64,000 nt of DNA from Podocnemis expansa (taxonomy: Eukaryota; Chordata; Testudines; Podocnemididae): contig ML681989.1 of assembly GCA_007922195.1 (NCBI GenBank), forward strand, positions 47,872,451-47,936,450. Direction: 5' to 3'. The position numbers were made by a program, and so were the translations under genes. Positions 33,816-46,762 of the stretch are shown here, piece after piece. How positions within the stretch are numbered: the stretch's first letter is position 1; each line of letters opens with the position of its first letter. A model generated the notes under the pieces. The model did no database searches. It saw nothing but the letters and a program-made list of their open reading frames with translations, and was not told the DNA's origin.

Positions 33816-33932
33816 CTGTACATCTATATCAAGGTTGACAGCACGTAAAGAATTCACAAAGATCAAGCAATTGTGCAAACGTTGTTCAGGAGTTCCCGGA
33901 TTAGTATACATATTCACAAAGTGAGTTGAAAT
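33816..33932 (-). CDS. CFAP47: CFAP47 exon: middle of CH domain
   Basis: This exon has 117 nt (39 codons, phase 0 at both ends), an acceptor ending ATATAG and donor GTAGGTGGTT. It begins ISTHFVNMYTNPGTPEQRLH and ends NCLIFVNSLRAVNLDIDVQ. In the CH fold this covers the loop and the helix in which conserved Asn and hydrophobic residues pack. The preceding exon ends YCPYL and the next begins ATDICDPNP, so the protein runs on smoothly. Only this frame is open. Confidence 0.92.
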
Positions 33933-34263
33933 CTATATAGACATTAAAGGCACAGTTACTATATTGCACTGGAGAAAACCAAGTGTCTATGTATATTTTT
34001 CTACCTTCTTATTAATATATAAAATGTTCATATAAACCCTGAACTAAATATTCCATTGTAAATGAATAATTAAAAAAAGAGTGATCACTGAAGTAATAAT
34101 TCAAGACTTATTATATATGGTTCATCTTTGAAAGTCCCTACAAGTCAAGAGTGCCAAACTGAAAGTGGATAACCACCATGGTGATAAGTAATTAGACTAA
34201 TAATCACCCAGATACAAAATGTAAAATGTTTTTAATAAAAAGATCTGAAAAAAATGTTCTTAC
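33933..34263 (-). other. CFAP47 intron of 331 nt
   Basis: A short intron bounded by GT (complement of 34262-34263) and AG (complement of 33933-33934). It is AT-rich, without repeats. Confidence 0.75.
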
Positions 34264-34361
34264 CAAATATGGGCAATATGCTGCCACCTGTGCTGCCAAT
34301 ACTAAACCATCTAAAAGATCTCTGTCAAAATTTACTATCCATCTCATAGGTGGTATTTCAC
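34264..34361 (-). CDS. CFAP47: CFAP47 exon: CH domain core
   Basis: This exon has 98 nt, acceptor TTGTTTCAAACAG and donor GTAAGAACAT. The first two bases complete a glycine codon started in the upstream exon, then 32 codons follow: EIPPMRWIVNFDRDLLDGLV and LAAQVAAYCPYL. RDLLDGLVLAAQVAAYCP is the hallmark CH motif (DG, then a hydrophobic helix, ending in a CP turn). The exon ends at phase 0. The intron upstream of it is about 24.7 kb. Confidence 0.92.
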
Positions 34362-34771
34362 CTGTTTGAAACAACACGGCATGGGTTAGAATTATACTTC
34401 TCTCAAGAGGTTCTTTCTCAACTTTTCACCTACCTAAATAAGAAATAAAAACAAGTCACTCATCATAAAGTTCTCCCAGTATATCTCTTCTGTAAACTAA
34501 TGTTGCTGGGAATATGCTTCATGTGTGACACATCCAGAGTACAGAAACTATTACTTGTATGCTATCATACACCTTAATATTTACTACAAAGAGATTTCCA
34601 GTGTGACCATCATCAGTTCTTTTCAGCTACATGAAATACAATTAAAGGACTCTGAATGAGTAGGAAACAAATACAAATAAGTGGGAACCTCATCATTATG
34701 AGGTTTGTTTAAAATGTATGAATCCTTAACTCTGTTCCTTGTTTTTTAGTGCTTGGGTTACATATGTTTGT

Positions 34772-35159
34772 CAGGGGCCACACCCAGTTTCTGACCAGGT
34801 CCCTGACTCTCCAGGGTGGGCCTGGCCAGTCCTGTTTCCAGTCATGTGACTAGAAGCTTCCTGCTGATGCCACTGAGAGGAGAAATGAGAGCAGCAGTCT
34901 GACTCCTGGCCCTGCCTGTTCAAGGGCACAGCAGTTTCCCAGGGCCAGACGCAGAGCTGTATATGCAAAGAGCAGCCCACCTCTGACCATCAGCCCACAG
35001 CACCACTGCTCACGGCCTTGGCCACCTGTGGCTGAATGGTCCACAGTTGTGTCAGCCAAGCTTGCACCACTGCTAGGTGCTGTGGGTGGCAGAGATAGGC
35101 AGGCCTGCTGGCCAACCGGGTGGGCATGTGTCCTGGGTTCACTCACAGCTACACCCCTG
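34772..35159. mobile_element. GC-rich insert with short inverted ends, possibly a MITE
   Basis: A 388-bp GC-rich island starts CAGGGGCCACACCC and ends CTACACCCCTG. The terminal 6-7 bases are inverted copies. Flanking 8-mers ATGTTTGT and TCATTTGT agree only at 5 of 8. A hAT MITE is possible but unproven. The open frames inside (35200-34771, minus) have no family resemblance. Confidence 0.35.
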
Positions 35160-35162
35160 TCA

Positions 35163-36289
35163 TTTGTGTACATGTACATATAGATGCAGTTTCCATTCAC
35201 AGGGGCACAGAGATTTATAGAAAATTCCTGAAATGCAAGGACACGCTTGAATATTTTAAAGATAAGCCATGTAAGTGTTTAAATGCAATTTGGGTCTTTT
35301 ATTTTTTTTAAGCCATTGAATTATTTGGCATTAATTAATCTACAGGAGTTATGGAAATGAAATTGAACAGTTACAATACAGTGATGCACAATTAAGCAGA
35401 CAACTAGTTCTACCTTTGCTTCAGCACAAGTCTTCACATAATTCAAGTATTTTTGTTTTCCTGATGCTTTTGTGAAAATTAATAACTCAATTAAATTTCC
35501 TCATATTTCATAATAGTTATTTTATGCAGCTTTAATACTTAACACACGAATACTTAAAATATTTATCTCTCACTGTTAACAAGCAAAAGTCTAACAACCT
35601 AAAGGAACAATTTAACAACTGAAAAATTTAACCTGAAATACTCTTTAAAGTAATTATTGACTTATGCCTGTACAAAAGGATTTCAGTCAGTGTATATATA
35701 CCATTATTTAAAAAGGGAGCCTTTAGAAAATCATTTGTATTTTGTTAAACTGTTGCTACTTTGGTATCCAGCTTGCATATTTTATGTAATGCAGTAGATG
35801 TGCAGACTTGCATTCATTTTAATTATGTGCTATTTTTCATCATTTTAGCAGTCTTGGGGTCATGCCTGCTTTTCCAGATTCTCAGTTATCCCATCACAAA
35901 ACCCTTTGGGTTTTTTGGGGGGTTTTTTTTGTTTGTTTGTTTTTGGTTTTTTTGTTTTTTCTTTTTTCCCTAACAGAGATTCTTTGAACAAATGTGGTTC
36001 TATGTTCCTAAATCTAGGGAATACTGTGGGCATGGCTATACTATCCCATAAATTGACTCATCCCCTGTTCCACTGGACATAATGTCTGTGACTGTCACTT
36101 CATTCCCACCTACTGAGGCCTACCAAATTGTAACATGGCTCTTCCAGGCTGTTACATGACCACATACACAGACAATATATTATAAACAGATACTTCTAAA
36201 ATGTTTTAACAGATTTATACAAGCAAATTACTGAGAACAGCGAAGTGACTACACGGGAGCCTGAACCAGCTCTCTAGTTCTTGTAATAT
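35163..36289. other. Intron, no recognisable feature
   Basis: AT-rich sequence with a T/G-rich low-complexity tract at 35905-35970. No exon or repeat family supported. Confidence 0.45.
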
Positions 36290-37880
36290 CATGACTTGGC
36301 CTGACTCATGGTAACTGACTCAATCTCTGTCCTCCATTTTCTCCTCTTAATTCTGATATCCAGGTTTTCCAACTTGAACTGATTTCTGGCAATTGGCTCC
36401 TGGCCTCTTGAACCTCAACCTTGGACCAACACTAAATTCTAGGCCAGGCGCCCCAGAGATGACACCGTATGGACCACTGTAATATACAGGGTAGCCTACA
36501 GGAGTGGGCCAAATGAGAGAGCAGCACAGCCACAGACTCCAGAAGCACCAGCCTCATTCACATGAACCACATGCCTTCAGACAGCTAATCAAGTGCTGCA
36601 AGATCAGATTGTGTGACTGCCCACACTAAACCACCAACTCCAGAAATAATTAGACCAGATGTGGGTAGAAAACACCAAACTTTGGGCATGACTTTAAATG
36701 CCCTACCCTGAACACGGCCCTGCCAGAATGTTTTAATGGGTTCCACCATTGGTTCCAGGGCTTTCCCTGACCTATACAGATCTCATTTCCATGGGAAAAA
36801 CTGCTGTCTTCGACAACTATGGGTATCACCCTGAATTCCGTTCAAAGCTACCTATAACCTCTCCTAACCTGAAAACCTTAGACATGGTACAGAGGAGTCA
36901 TCAAATGCAGGAACAAGCAAAAGGCCCCTTGGAAAAAGCAAAAGTCAAATACAAGCATTATCTGGACCAACCATTAACTAGGCTTCACCTAGTCAGTGGG
37001 ATAAAAAGTGTGGTTCTCAACAGAGCACCCCTGCACAAACAGACTTTCATGTATGTTGGACTTCTAGTTCCTTGGTCTTTATCAAATCCATCACTAAGTT
37101 ATCCCAGTCACTGCTGAACTACACCTATCCTGATTACTTGAGAGCCACCTGGTATTCTACGTAGTCCTCCTGAAAGCCTTTGCCAAGGATTCATTTCCAC
37201 ACAAGACCCAACCACCTCCTCTGCCAGCATGCATACAAGGCAACAAGGAACATGCCTTGAGAGAGATTCTGGATCCTAAACACTGGCAAGAAGTCCATGG
37301 CCCCAAAGTGTGTACATGGGAATCAACAGAAAAAAGTCACATACAAGCAATGATGCAAGCCTTCCATGAGCCTGCACTCATGCAGACTAGAGAATATCTC
37401 AAGTGTGCGATTAAGTCCCATCAGTCTCAAACACACGGCCCAAGGGGATCCTGGGAATCATCATGCTCAAATCCTCCTCTGGGAGCTCACAGACATCAGC
37501 AGAGACCAAAATCCATAAAGCTCAACTGAGGTACAAGTCCCACCCCAACACTCCAATTGAGAGAACTCCAAAGCTCCTGATTTGGGCTGCAGCCCTTATT
37601 TAAGCTAGAAAAGGAAATGGGAAGCTGCCTGTACAACTGCGCTTCATCCTACCATAGGCTGCTGGTCTAGTGATTCCTTTTTCCCCACCTTCTGATCCTG
37701 ACCTCCTGGTATCCTCATTCATCCTGACTCTTCATCCCTGCCGTCTGGTTTGTCTCTCAGTTTTGATCCCCTAGCACTCCAACCCACCCTGATTCTAGCA
37801 ATTGGCTCCTAAACCCATGCCCACAGAACTACAACCAGCACTAACTCCTAGCTCAGGCTTCCCAATGCCCAGCTCTGACA
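36290..37880 (+). mobile_element. Ty3/gypsy LTR retrotransposon remnant
   Basis: A degenerate fragment of the 3' part of pol (see 36750-37420) lies between two LTR-like pieces that resemble each other: GGCAATTGGCTCCTGGCC with CCAACACTAAATTCTAGG (about 36388-36445) and AGCAATTGGCTCCTAAACCC with CCAGCACTAACTCCTAG (about 37796-37854). The internal region is mostly deleted. Boundaries are approximate and no target duplication was found. Confidence 0.6.
36750..37420 (+). pseudogene. Gypsy pol relic: integrase C-terminus and chromodomain
   Basis: The 36749-37117 frame contains NYGYHPEFRSKLPITSP followed by LEKAKVKYKHYLDQ, matching the integrase end of vertebrate gypsy elements, where a (N/T)GYHP motif precedes a helical region rich in A and K. 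The 37257-37529 frame begins REILDPKHWQ, as chromodomains of these elements do (EILDSK...). The frames differ and are damaged, and no reverse transcriptase remains. Identification rests on short motifs. Confidence 0.6.
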
Positions 37881-40800
37881 TTTTCAAGCATACAAATTGC
37901 TGTTGTCCAAGGCAAGTGGACAAGAAAGGTTAGTCTTCTCTTCTCTTAAGTTTTATATTACTATGCAACATAACTATTAAGAGAATTTATTCTTCCCCAG
38001 AAAAATACATTCTATTAAGTAACTTGGTTCAATGACATTAAGGGTTTTAAAAATGACAATCAGTATCATGAAATGCTCTATAAATAGCCAGTATTATGAG
38101 CACAGCGTTAAAGTAAGAAGAAAGCTGCTGTATTTTGAATATCATGAAGCTTTTTTTCAATTATATATCCTGGAAATCAGCAGGCATAGGTCATTTTAGT
38201 CAAGACACTGTCCAAAAGCAAAGGGCATACAAGTCTATAATCAACAGAACTGAAAAGAACACTTAGTTGTAAAATGTTAACATTTGAAGGTAGCACACTT
38301 TCCCAGTACTCTGAGAAGCTATGGCTCTTCAAATCACTTTCCTTTCACCATCACCTATCTTGCTTGAAGTTAGACTCAATCAGATGCTTTCATCAACTTC
38401 CCTATCTCAGGAAGCCACAGGAACAGTAATAGTATTGTGGATGAGCACACTACAGAACTGATAATATGTGGACCATGCTATATCATGATGTCACCCAGTG
38501 TCTTCAGCAGGAGAAGATCCGAGAAGTTTTATTCCCAAGAAGGAAAAATTACAAAGAAATTCCTTCCAAAAATTTTAACAAATTTTTTGAGGACAGCACA
38601 TTTACATTGAATGGACATACTGACTCCAAATTAGAGCTTCATATGGGGCAGTTATTATGCAGGCATTGCAATTATAATGCTTCAGACTCAAGAAAGACAG
38701 ACTGTCACCAAGAGGTAAATATTTAGATATTCAAAGTTCACATCAAGCCTTATAGAAATGCAAAAATAAATATATTAGGCCATCTCAAACACAAAGTAAT
38801 GACTCAAGGATAGATATTTTAAATACTTTGCTCTCATGAAGCAATCTAAAGAACACACTATTATAAAATTATCTCAAACTGCATAATTGTGTAATATTGA
38901 AGAATTTTCCCAAAGATTGTTAATGCACAACCAGAATTAGAAACTTGATGTCAATTTATAATAATATTTGGATATAACTTCATCAAATCAGTTAAATAAT
39001 TTAACTGTAAACTATAGTATTTTATTTCTGAGAACAAAAGCCCTCTCCAGACTTATGTGAAAATATTTTATGACTAAATTTTTGCCACAGTGAAAGAAAT
39101 ACTTAGTTCATAACAGAATGGTCATTTAGAATTTCAAGATTATCCTTTGCTGATTTCAGAAGTACAAGATTACTAGTGAACAATCTAACTTTCCTTTAGT
39201 GATCTCAAACTGTCTTTGAAACACAGGTCAAAAAGAATTATTTAGAAGACAATTTTGTACAGGCATTCTTATCTGCTGGAGAAGTGTCATGTCTTAAGAG
39301 GTGCTTATTCTGTAGAGAAAAAGTGCACTGCAGGAAAGCTATTTATTTAATGTTCATCCAGCATGAAAAAGCCTAAGGATATGATTCAAGGTGTTATCAA
39401 GAAAAGAATACTGTACATGCAAGTTTGAACTTATAACCTGACACTTTTGACATACTTCTCAGTGACAGTTAGTCCAAAGACTTCCTTCTTAATTTGATGA
39501 TCATGTTCCCTGATGTCAGAATGAAGATGTGGTTTGGTCTAAATACTAAAGGCACTGTACATACCATACACAACACATGACACAGTCTCCTGTGACATTT
39601 TTTAATAATTAAAAGTCTGCTATATAGAAAAACAAAAAAAAACAACAGATATGGAAAAGAAAAAAAGGCCAGTAGGAAAATAATTACCCTATCAGTTATT
39701 AACCACATTATCAAAAAGTAATCCAAAAATATTGCAAAACTACGCTACTTCACACTAGAGCAAACAAAAAGATCATATCTTCATATATCTTTTGCAGGAA
39801 TACTTTTGGTGGCTTGAATTTATTTAGCTGTTTATCACTGTATGTGTATTATTTGCAGACATTTCAGTATACATGCACAGAGAACATCTAGCACAGGAAA
39901 TCTCCAGCATTACATTTTTATATCAGTATGGATATCTAGCAAGTGGAGATTAAGAGGAGATTTTTAAAACGTATTTTTTTCTGATGATTTAAGATACAGC
40001 CTAGAAGTAGGTTTCAAGTACTGAAAATCCATTGAACTGCTCTTCCATCACCATCAACCCCTGTATTTGTTTAGTGCATTCTGTCTCTCTCCTTCATATA
40101 TTTTCATTATTTATGTCTGCAGGTGAATTAAACAGATGCAATTGTGGGGACAAACAGCATTCACAATATTGAAGGTCAGCTTGAAGCCTGGCTAACAGTC
40201 ATCAATAAAAGTTAAAACTCACTCCTCTTTGCTTTGCTTTTAATTTTTCCCTCAAACAATGCCTGTAGTTCAAGCATGGGTTGAAACTTCTGTTTTTGTT
40301 CTGCCTTGTCCCACTTTCATTTGAGATCAACTCTGACAATTTACAATCAGAACTAAAGCTGATCAGAAAACAAAAATTTCTTCCATAAGAACTTTCAAAT
40401 GAAAAATCTTTATTTGAAGTTTTTGTTCAAAACCATCATCTTTTTCTTAAGGAAAAGTCAAATCAATAAAAAAACCCGAAAATTTTAGTGACTTAAAATA
40501 GCATGATGAATTTCTTTTCCAGGTTTGGGGAAAAACAAAACAAAATAAAACAAAAACTAATGAAAACGCAATTAAGGTGTAACTAAATGAAAAGTGTTAT
40601 TCAGAATAGACAAAATGTAGTTTCAGTTTTTTAAAATCAAAGATAAGACAAAACACCAAGCAAGCATGAAATGATTTTCATTTCTTCTAATTTCCAGTTC
40701 CAAATGGAAATTTTCATTTAGACCCAACCCTAACTACTGAAAAAATTGAAATTTTATCAGGATTAACTCTTTCCTACAAACAAAATTCAGTCAGATTAAA

Positions 40801-41039
40801 CTCTATTGTTCCTCGGGAAAACCTTCCACTCAAAACATGTTAACCAAGTCTGCTCAAAACATTTAAGAAACCTGTCTAATCTGGTCACTAGAAAGCAACA
40901 ACTGTTGAGTCATTTACATTTATTAAAAAATCACATGGTGCAGTAACGTTTCAATGACCAATCAATTCTGAAGATGAAGCTTCCATACTGTTCCCTTCAA
41001 TCCCCTGTATTCCAGACTATATCTGTGACCTCTAAACAA
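37881..41039. other. Intron, mostly unrecognised; possible MITE at 40345-40735
   Basis: AT-rich intron DNA. Between about 40345 and 40735 the sequence is dominated by AAAATTTT-type words with GCTGATCAGAAAACAAAAAT at one end and AATTTTCATTTAGACCCAAC at the other, reminiscent of AT-rich MITEs, but ends and duplication could not be established. Confidence 0.3.
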
Positions 41040-41042
41040 TTA

Positions 41043-41515
41043 GGGTACGTCCACGTGTCTCTTTTATTTTGAGACAACACTGGTTATTTCAAAACAAAAG
41101 AGATTAGGTCCACACGATGTAGTCTTATTCCAAAAATGATGGGCTCCGTCATTTTGAAGTAAGAGCCGTCATTTCGAAATAGCTTAAACCTTCTTTAAAT
41201 CGAAACAGCTGTTATTTTGAAATAACACCATTCAGACGTGTTATTTCGAAATAACACTTTTGCCCTTCTCCTTCCCAGGGTGCCTTCCTTTTAGCCTATA
41301 TTGGATGGGGGCATGGCCCAGGGAAGGGGCCATGTTGCCACGCCTCCCATGGTGCCCCTCTCCTAAAGCGAAATAGCAAGTCCTGTGTTTAGACATGCTA
41401 TTTCACTTTGAACTTTTCCTTTAATTCAAATTAACATTTTCTTAATTTGAATTAACTTATTTCAAAATAAGGACTTTATTTTGAAATAAATAACAATGTA
41501 TGTGTAGACATAGGC
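41043..41515. mobile_element. Harbinger-like MITE with TTA target duplication
   Basis: A 473-bp element begins GGGTACGTCCACGTG and ends GTGTAGACATAGGC (inverted). TTA flanks both sides (41040-41042 and 41516-41518). The interior holds many ATTTCGAAAT / ATTTTGAAAT palindromic words and a central GC-rich patch. The termini match the elements at 24764 and 46173, although the interiors differ. Confidence 0.8.
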
Positions 41516-41518
41516 TTA

Positions 41519-44500
41519 TTGTCCTTCTGCCAAGTTTTGCGAAAGGCAACTAACAAAAATTCTGCTTTTTTCTTCCTTGTAGCCCAGCCTGTGCTGCCTC
41601 TCTTCTTCCCCTCTTTTAAATATTTTTTTACTCATTCCTGCAGGTTGTTCCACCTACCATTTTAACTACTCCCTTGTGTGTATTATCCCAAGGTATTGCT
41701 ATACCTACAATACCTTCATAGCTAGAGAAATCCATGAAGAGGCATGCTTTGGTTAAAAATTACATTGCATCTTAACCTTAAACAATTTTAAATTATATTT
41801 ATAATTTACCAATAGACCTCATTTAGTTTTATGAAATCCACCACATAACTACAATATTATAAAGTAACTTAAAACATATAATCATATTTTCCCATTTAAA
41901 ATATATTTACAAGTACACATCTTGCACTGAAAACAGTCAATAGTTCTAATGTGAAGCAATTTATTTACTGTAAAGATTTGAGGTTAAATTAATTAGTCAT
42001 AGACCAAAATGTAAAAGCAGTTATCTTTCTAATTATAATTAACAGTCTAGCATTAGTCTTGTGCTAGCTCCTCTAATGTATTTAAACTTTCTAAACATAA
42101 CTACTGAGTTTCAGTTCTGATAAACAATAGAAGTCAGAAGTCATGCACAGGACTTTTCTTGTTTTTTGCTCAGGCATCTACTGCAGCAGTTCATATTCTG
42201 ATTGCATTGATGGCTCCTGTGATGAAATGTACTCATTAGTATAAGACAGAGATTCTCAGTGTTTGCAGCACCAAAGGTCATACAAGAAACATCACAAGAC
42301 TCCTGTAACTACATCCACTTTTCATATAAATATACATCTGATTTGGTCACAACTAAGTGGTATACTCAGTTCTTTACCAAAAGTGTGGAATGTCAAAATA
42401 CATACAGAGCTGTGTGGAAGTTGTATTAATAAAAATATTGGTATAACTATGTTAATGCAAACACTGGTACTACTACTTTTAAACCAGGCTGGTTTTATTT
42501 TTGCAGTTATCAATTTTATATGGAAATCAAATTTGAGTCTGAACAGTGACTAGTGTTTTTATTCATTCAGATTCTTAATTATAAGTCCACTCACAAATAA
42601 GGACTTCAAAAATGGCCTACCAATACAGCAGTCCTCATAGGTATTTCTAGATCTTCGTTATCTGGCAAGCATTCGTGTAAATGAAACACATTTTCTTAAT
42701 GAAAACTCAATTTGTTATATGTCAACAGTAAAATTCAAGTTTAACTTTGACTTCAGATAAAAATGAGTCTGTAAAAAACTTGCTTTTTTTTTTTCTCTTC
42801 AGTAACCTCAGATTATTTTTTCATATTTGGTCAGCATTAAAAATACAACCAGCACTATACTAGAAAATTAAGACCAAACCTGAAAAATTTACTTTGCAAT
42901 AGACAGAGAAAGAAGGATGCATTAGTGGGCCTTAACTACGGAGCCAGGGTAGGGTTTTGCACTCCATCTTCTAAATGTTTTGATATTTCTTTCTCAATAG
43001 CCACAAGTGAACTGTCTTTAGGGTGGATTTGAAGGGGGACACAAGTGTTATGAGCATGATCCTAAGTCCACTGAAATCAATGGACACAAAAAATTAAAGT
43101 AGTCAACACTGGAGGAGCTTGTGGAGTGATTCAGAGACAAGGTGACATGATATCATTGAATAGTAAGGAAAAGAATTTTAGCAGACATCCTTGTAAGCAT
43201 GTTATTAATAAGCATCAAAATTGATCAGATCCTGAACATCTTAATTCATTTGTCATAGAGATAACAGAAATTCCTATTTCTAGATAATTAGACACCTGAT
43301 TTCTGGAGATTATTCCTCTCACCTTTTAGTCTGCTGCTGTTCCATATCACCACACAGAGTATGAAATAATCATGTGAAAATGCACTGCTTCTCCCATTGT
43401 ATTAATCAAAGTAACATTGGTTACATGAACTGCTTTGGGCATACACTCACTAAACAATTGCTCCCCAGACTTCCCCAAATTAGATGTCTATTAGGTAACT
43501 AAACAATATAACTTTATCAGACTAAATCTATCCAATATGTTTTAGATTCCTCATCTAAAAGACCTTTCAGAAGAAGCTGAAGCTTTCAAGATTCCAGAGG
43601 TTTACCAACTAGATTTGCATAATACAAGTGAATGCAGTACAAGTCTAGATATCTGAAAATGTCATACAACCTGGAAAACCAAATTGGACTCTAAAATATG
43701 TCTCAGAGGTCTGTGTCAAGGTGGCCTTCACAAAATATACACATGAAATAAAATTAAATTATGTATTAAAATTGTTCAGTTAACTTCTTTTCTTAAACTC
43801 CTTTCAATAGTTCTCCAGATTTTTCCATCTTTTGGACAACATGTTGACAGCTGGAATCTTCCCATGAATGTGGATCTCTTCAAGTACCAACCCTTCTCAC
43901 ACTTACACTTTCTGTAAAGTTACAAACCAACTGACACATACTACTAATCGCAAAGAAAAATGATCTATTTTTTAAATATTTCTCGAAATCTACTAACAGT
44001 TTAATTTAAGTGAAATTCTGATTAAATTCTCAATGCAACAGTATGGCCTTTAATCTTAATAAAATGTAAGGAGTTTTTTCCCCCCTTTTCTGTTAAGCAC
44101 TAAGTGCTCAGAAGTAAGTATTGTTATTGTTTGAGCTCCTTGTCTGTTGAGATGAAGTGTGCTAGAACTCTCTGCATTTTGGATAGATTTTCTAACTTCA
44201 ATTTTCACACACGCACGCACACATGCACACACAATTAAAAAAAACCCAGAATCTTCTCTTTCATGACTCTAATGCTTCTTTGCATTGGTCTCTTTTGTAC
44301 ACATGAATAACTATTCTAAGTTAATGAAGTTTGTTATTTTAATGACTGAGAATGCAATTAAAATCTAAGTAAAGACAGTTCAATAAATTTGTTGTACTCA
44401 AAGGACTCCAGTCTCTTCTCAGTACTTGGATGCCCATTAGAACATATCTTGAATAATCAATTATGGTATCTGCATGCAAAAACTAGTCAAAAACTAGGCA

Positions 44501-44640
44501 GGCATATTTGTTTGTGAGGACAACTGAACCTTAGAAATTAGCATAACACCAGCCTATCTTCATGTTTTAGAACAAAAAATTTTCATTGGGTATTAAAATG
44601 CATAAAAATTTTATATCATGGAAAATAAGGAATATAGATG
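41519..44640. other. Intron, no recognisable feature
   Basis: AT-rich sequence. The frame at 42263-42553 lacks family resemblance. CA/CG-type simple sequence near 44205-44232. Confidence 0.4.
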
Positions 44641-44865
44641 GCATTGTAGTTAGGGGCAGGAGAGCCCCAGGCTTTGGGGCCACTGAGCTCAGGAAACTAT
44701 TTTTATTGTTTGGAACAAAAGGCAAAACAGAACATTGAACAAATGAAGCACCACAAAAAGACCTGGAGGTGGAAGGCTGTCTGATTTTTAGTAAGATGCC
44801 AGTAGACGGCAAAACACTCAAACAGTTTTACAGGCCTCCAAGAGACAGGGAATGTACAGACTTCA

Positions 44866-45570
44866 GTGATAAATTACTGTGTCAAATTGGACAACATCCA
44901 TGAAATTATGCCATACAAGAAGCACTCAACACTCCAAATTCTCCAATTCATTCATTTTGCAGAGTTGAAGAACACTTTTCCTAATCTGTCAATAGCTTTG
45001 AGGATTCTGCTCATGCTGCCAGTCACAGTCGTAAATGGTGAGCACAGTTTTTCAAAGCACTGACAATGGGCAATGAGAAACTGACATCACTACCTATTTT
45101 ACCAAACCAAAAATGTCATTAACCAGTTTTTGGATCTCTTTGATACTGTAATTAAGATCATGAGGGCAAAGGCAAGAAAAACTAAAGGACTAGAGTTAAC
45201 ATTCTAAGGCTGTTACCAACCGTAAGGCTATTTAATATTGGTCCACTCAATGTTGGTGCAGAGTTCAATTTCCTGATGTTAGTACATTGCAGTTTTTCTT
45301 AAAATTAACAAGCTTCTATAAGCTTAGAGGAAATAAGCTTGCTTATATATGGCATACATTAAATATTGATTTACAGATCCTGATTTGCAAATGTATTATA
45401 TATGACAGAGGTAAATCATGAATATAAATCATGCATCAAAATCATGAAATGGGTTTCAAATGTAATAAAAAATAAAGGCAGTCAAAAGTTTTGCAAATGG
45501 AGTGGGATGTGGGATTTCACAAATGGACTGGGGGCACCAAAGACAATCCTCTCTAGGTGCCATTTGGTCT
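44866..45570 (+). pseudogene. hAT transposase relic (second family) with 3' end
   Basis: The frame at 44866-45063 ends LKNTFPNLSIALRILLMLPV followed by TVVNGEHSFSK, the hATC dimerisation motif of ZMYM-type hAT transposases (typically PVTVASAERSFSKLK). Homology continues past a stop (NYLR-like region lost, then TMGNEKLTSLPIL-type sequence at about 45063-45095). The following non-coding part (45400-45570, with AATGTAATAAAAAATAAAGG and GTGCCATTTGGTCTAGTGCTG) recurs at 48180-48400, marking it as the 3' end of the same family. Confidence 0.65.
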
Positions 45571-46170
45571 AGTGCTGGCCCAGATACAGACATGGTAAGC
45601 AGCAACAGACCATTCTCTTCATAATCTCATTGCAGTGTCATCCTATACAGTGTATGAGGTTCTTCCTTCAGCTGGTGGATCATGTGAATAAACAAAGCTA
45701 TGATCTGAAGCACCAGTCTGCTGCTCACTGATGCCATATAACCATATAATCTCAACATGTGATGAAAATTTAATCCACTAATCAGTGTATGGAATAACCA
45801 GACTCTCCAAACTGTTGTACAGTCAGAAGCACCACTCATCTTAATAATTGTGTTCCATTATATGGATGCAATCATGATGGCACTTAATGAGGTAGATGAT
45901 TTGGTGGCTGAGGCATACTCCTAGAGCCAGTCCTCAAATCACTGAACCAGTACCAGCAATACAGTTGTTCCTATGAAAGGGAAGGACAGTATACCATAAA
46001 AATAGATGTCATTGAAGCTTTATCTGTTCCAAAACACAGTATTCTTCAAAAGGGTAACTACAATCACATTAAATATGAATATACTTGATGGCAAAGATCT
46101 ATTTATAATGCACCACAAAGAAATATCAAGAGACATGCTGCAGACTCATGCAGAGTATTGCAGCATGAAT
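45571..46170. other. Intron, no recognisable feature
   Basis: No exon or repeat family could be supported between the hAT relic and the Harbinger-like element. Confidence 0.4.
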
Positions 46171-46172
46171 AG

Positions 46173-46762
46173 GGGTATGCCTACACTAGAGCCTTAGATT
46201 GACAACCTCCCTTAAGTCGACATAAGGCACTCCATGGGGAAATTGGGCTTGTATTAAGTTTAATATTAAAGTATTGTAGAAACTGACTAGTTTTTGTATA
46301 CAGATACAATAACTGAAGATTCAAGATATGTTCTAATGGGCATCCAAGTACCGTATTAAGTGTTTGCTTAAAGTCGACTTAACTCCTGCCACTAAGGTTG
46401 ACTTAAGTCAACTTCTTTTAAGGACAGGAGCTGAGGCCTGGGCTCAGGCCCCATCCCCTGCCCCATCCCGGGGCCTGAACCAGCCCCAGCTACCACCAAC
46501 ATGTTGCTTGGAGCATGATCCGGCCCCGAGCCACCTGCTACTCAAAGCCAGCTCCTGCCGCAGCAAGTGGCAGCAGGAGCCAGCTCCCAGCCCCGGAGCT
46601 GGATTGGGACCAAGGGCAGGGCAGGGTGCAGGATTTGGGCCTGGGCCCAGGCCCAGGGTATGTCTAGTAGTGTAGACACACCCTTAAGTTGACTTAACAA
46701 GGTTGACTTTAAGTCAACCTTGTTAAGTCGACTTAACTGAGCCCCCCAGTGTAGACATACCC
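46173..46762. mobile_element. Harbinger-like MITE with TTAAGTCGACTTAA motifs
   Basis: A 590-bp element begins GGGTATGCCTACACTAG and ends CAGTGTAGACATACCC. The 3-bp flanks TAG and TAT agree at two positions. Both ends carry TTAAGTCGACTTAA-type palindromes (46213-46226, 46365-46410, 46684-46737). The middle (46430-46670) is a GC-rich block, open on the plus strand but without family resemblance. No transposase. Confidence 0.75.
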
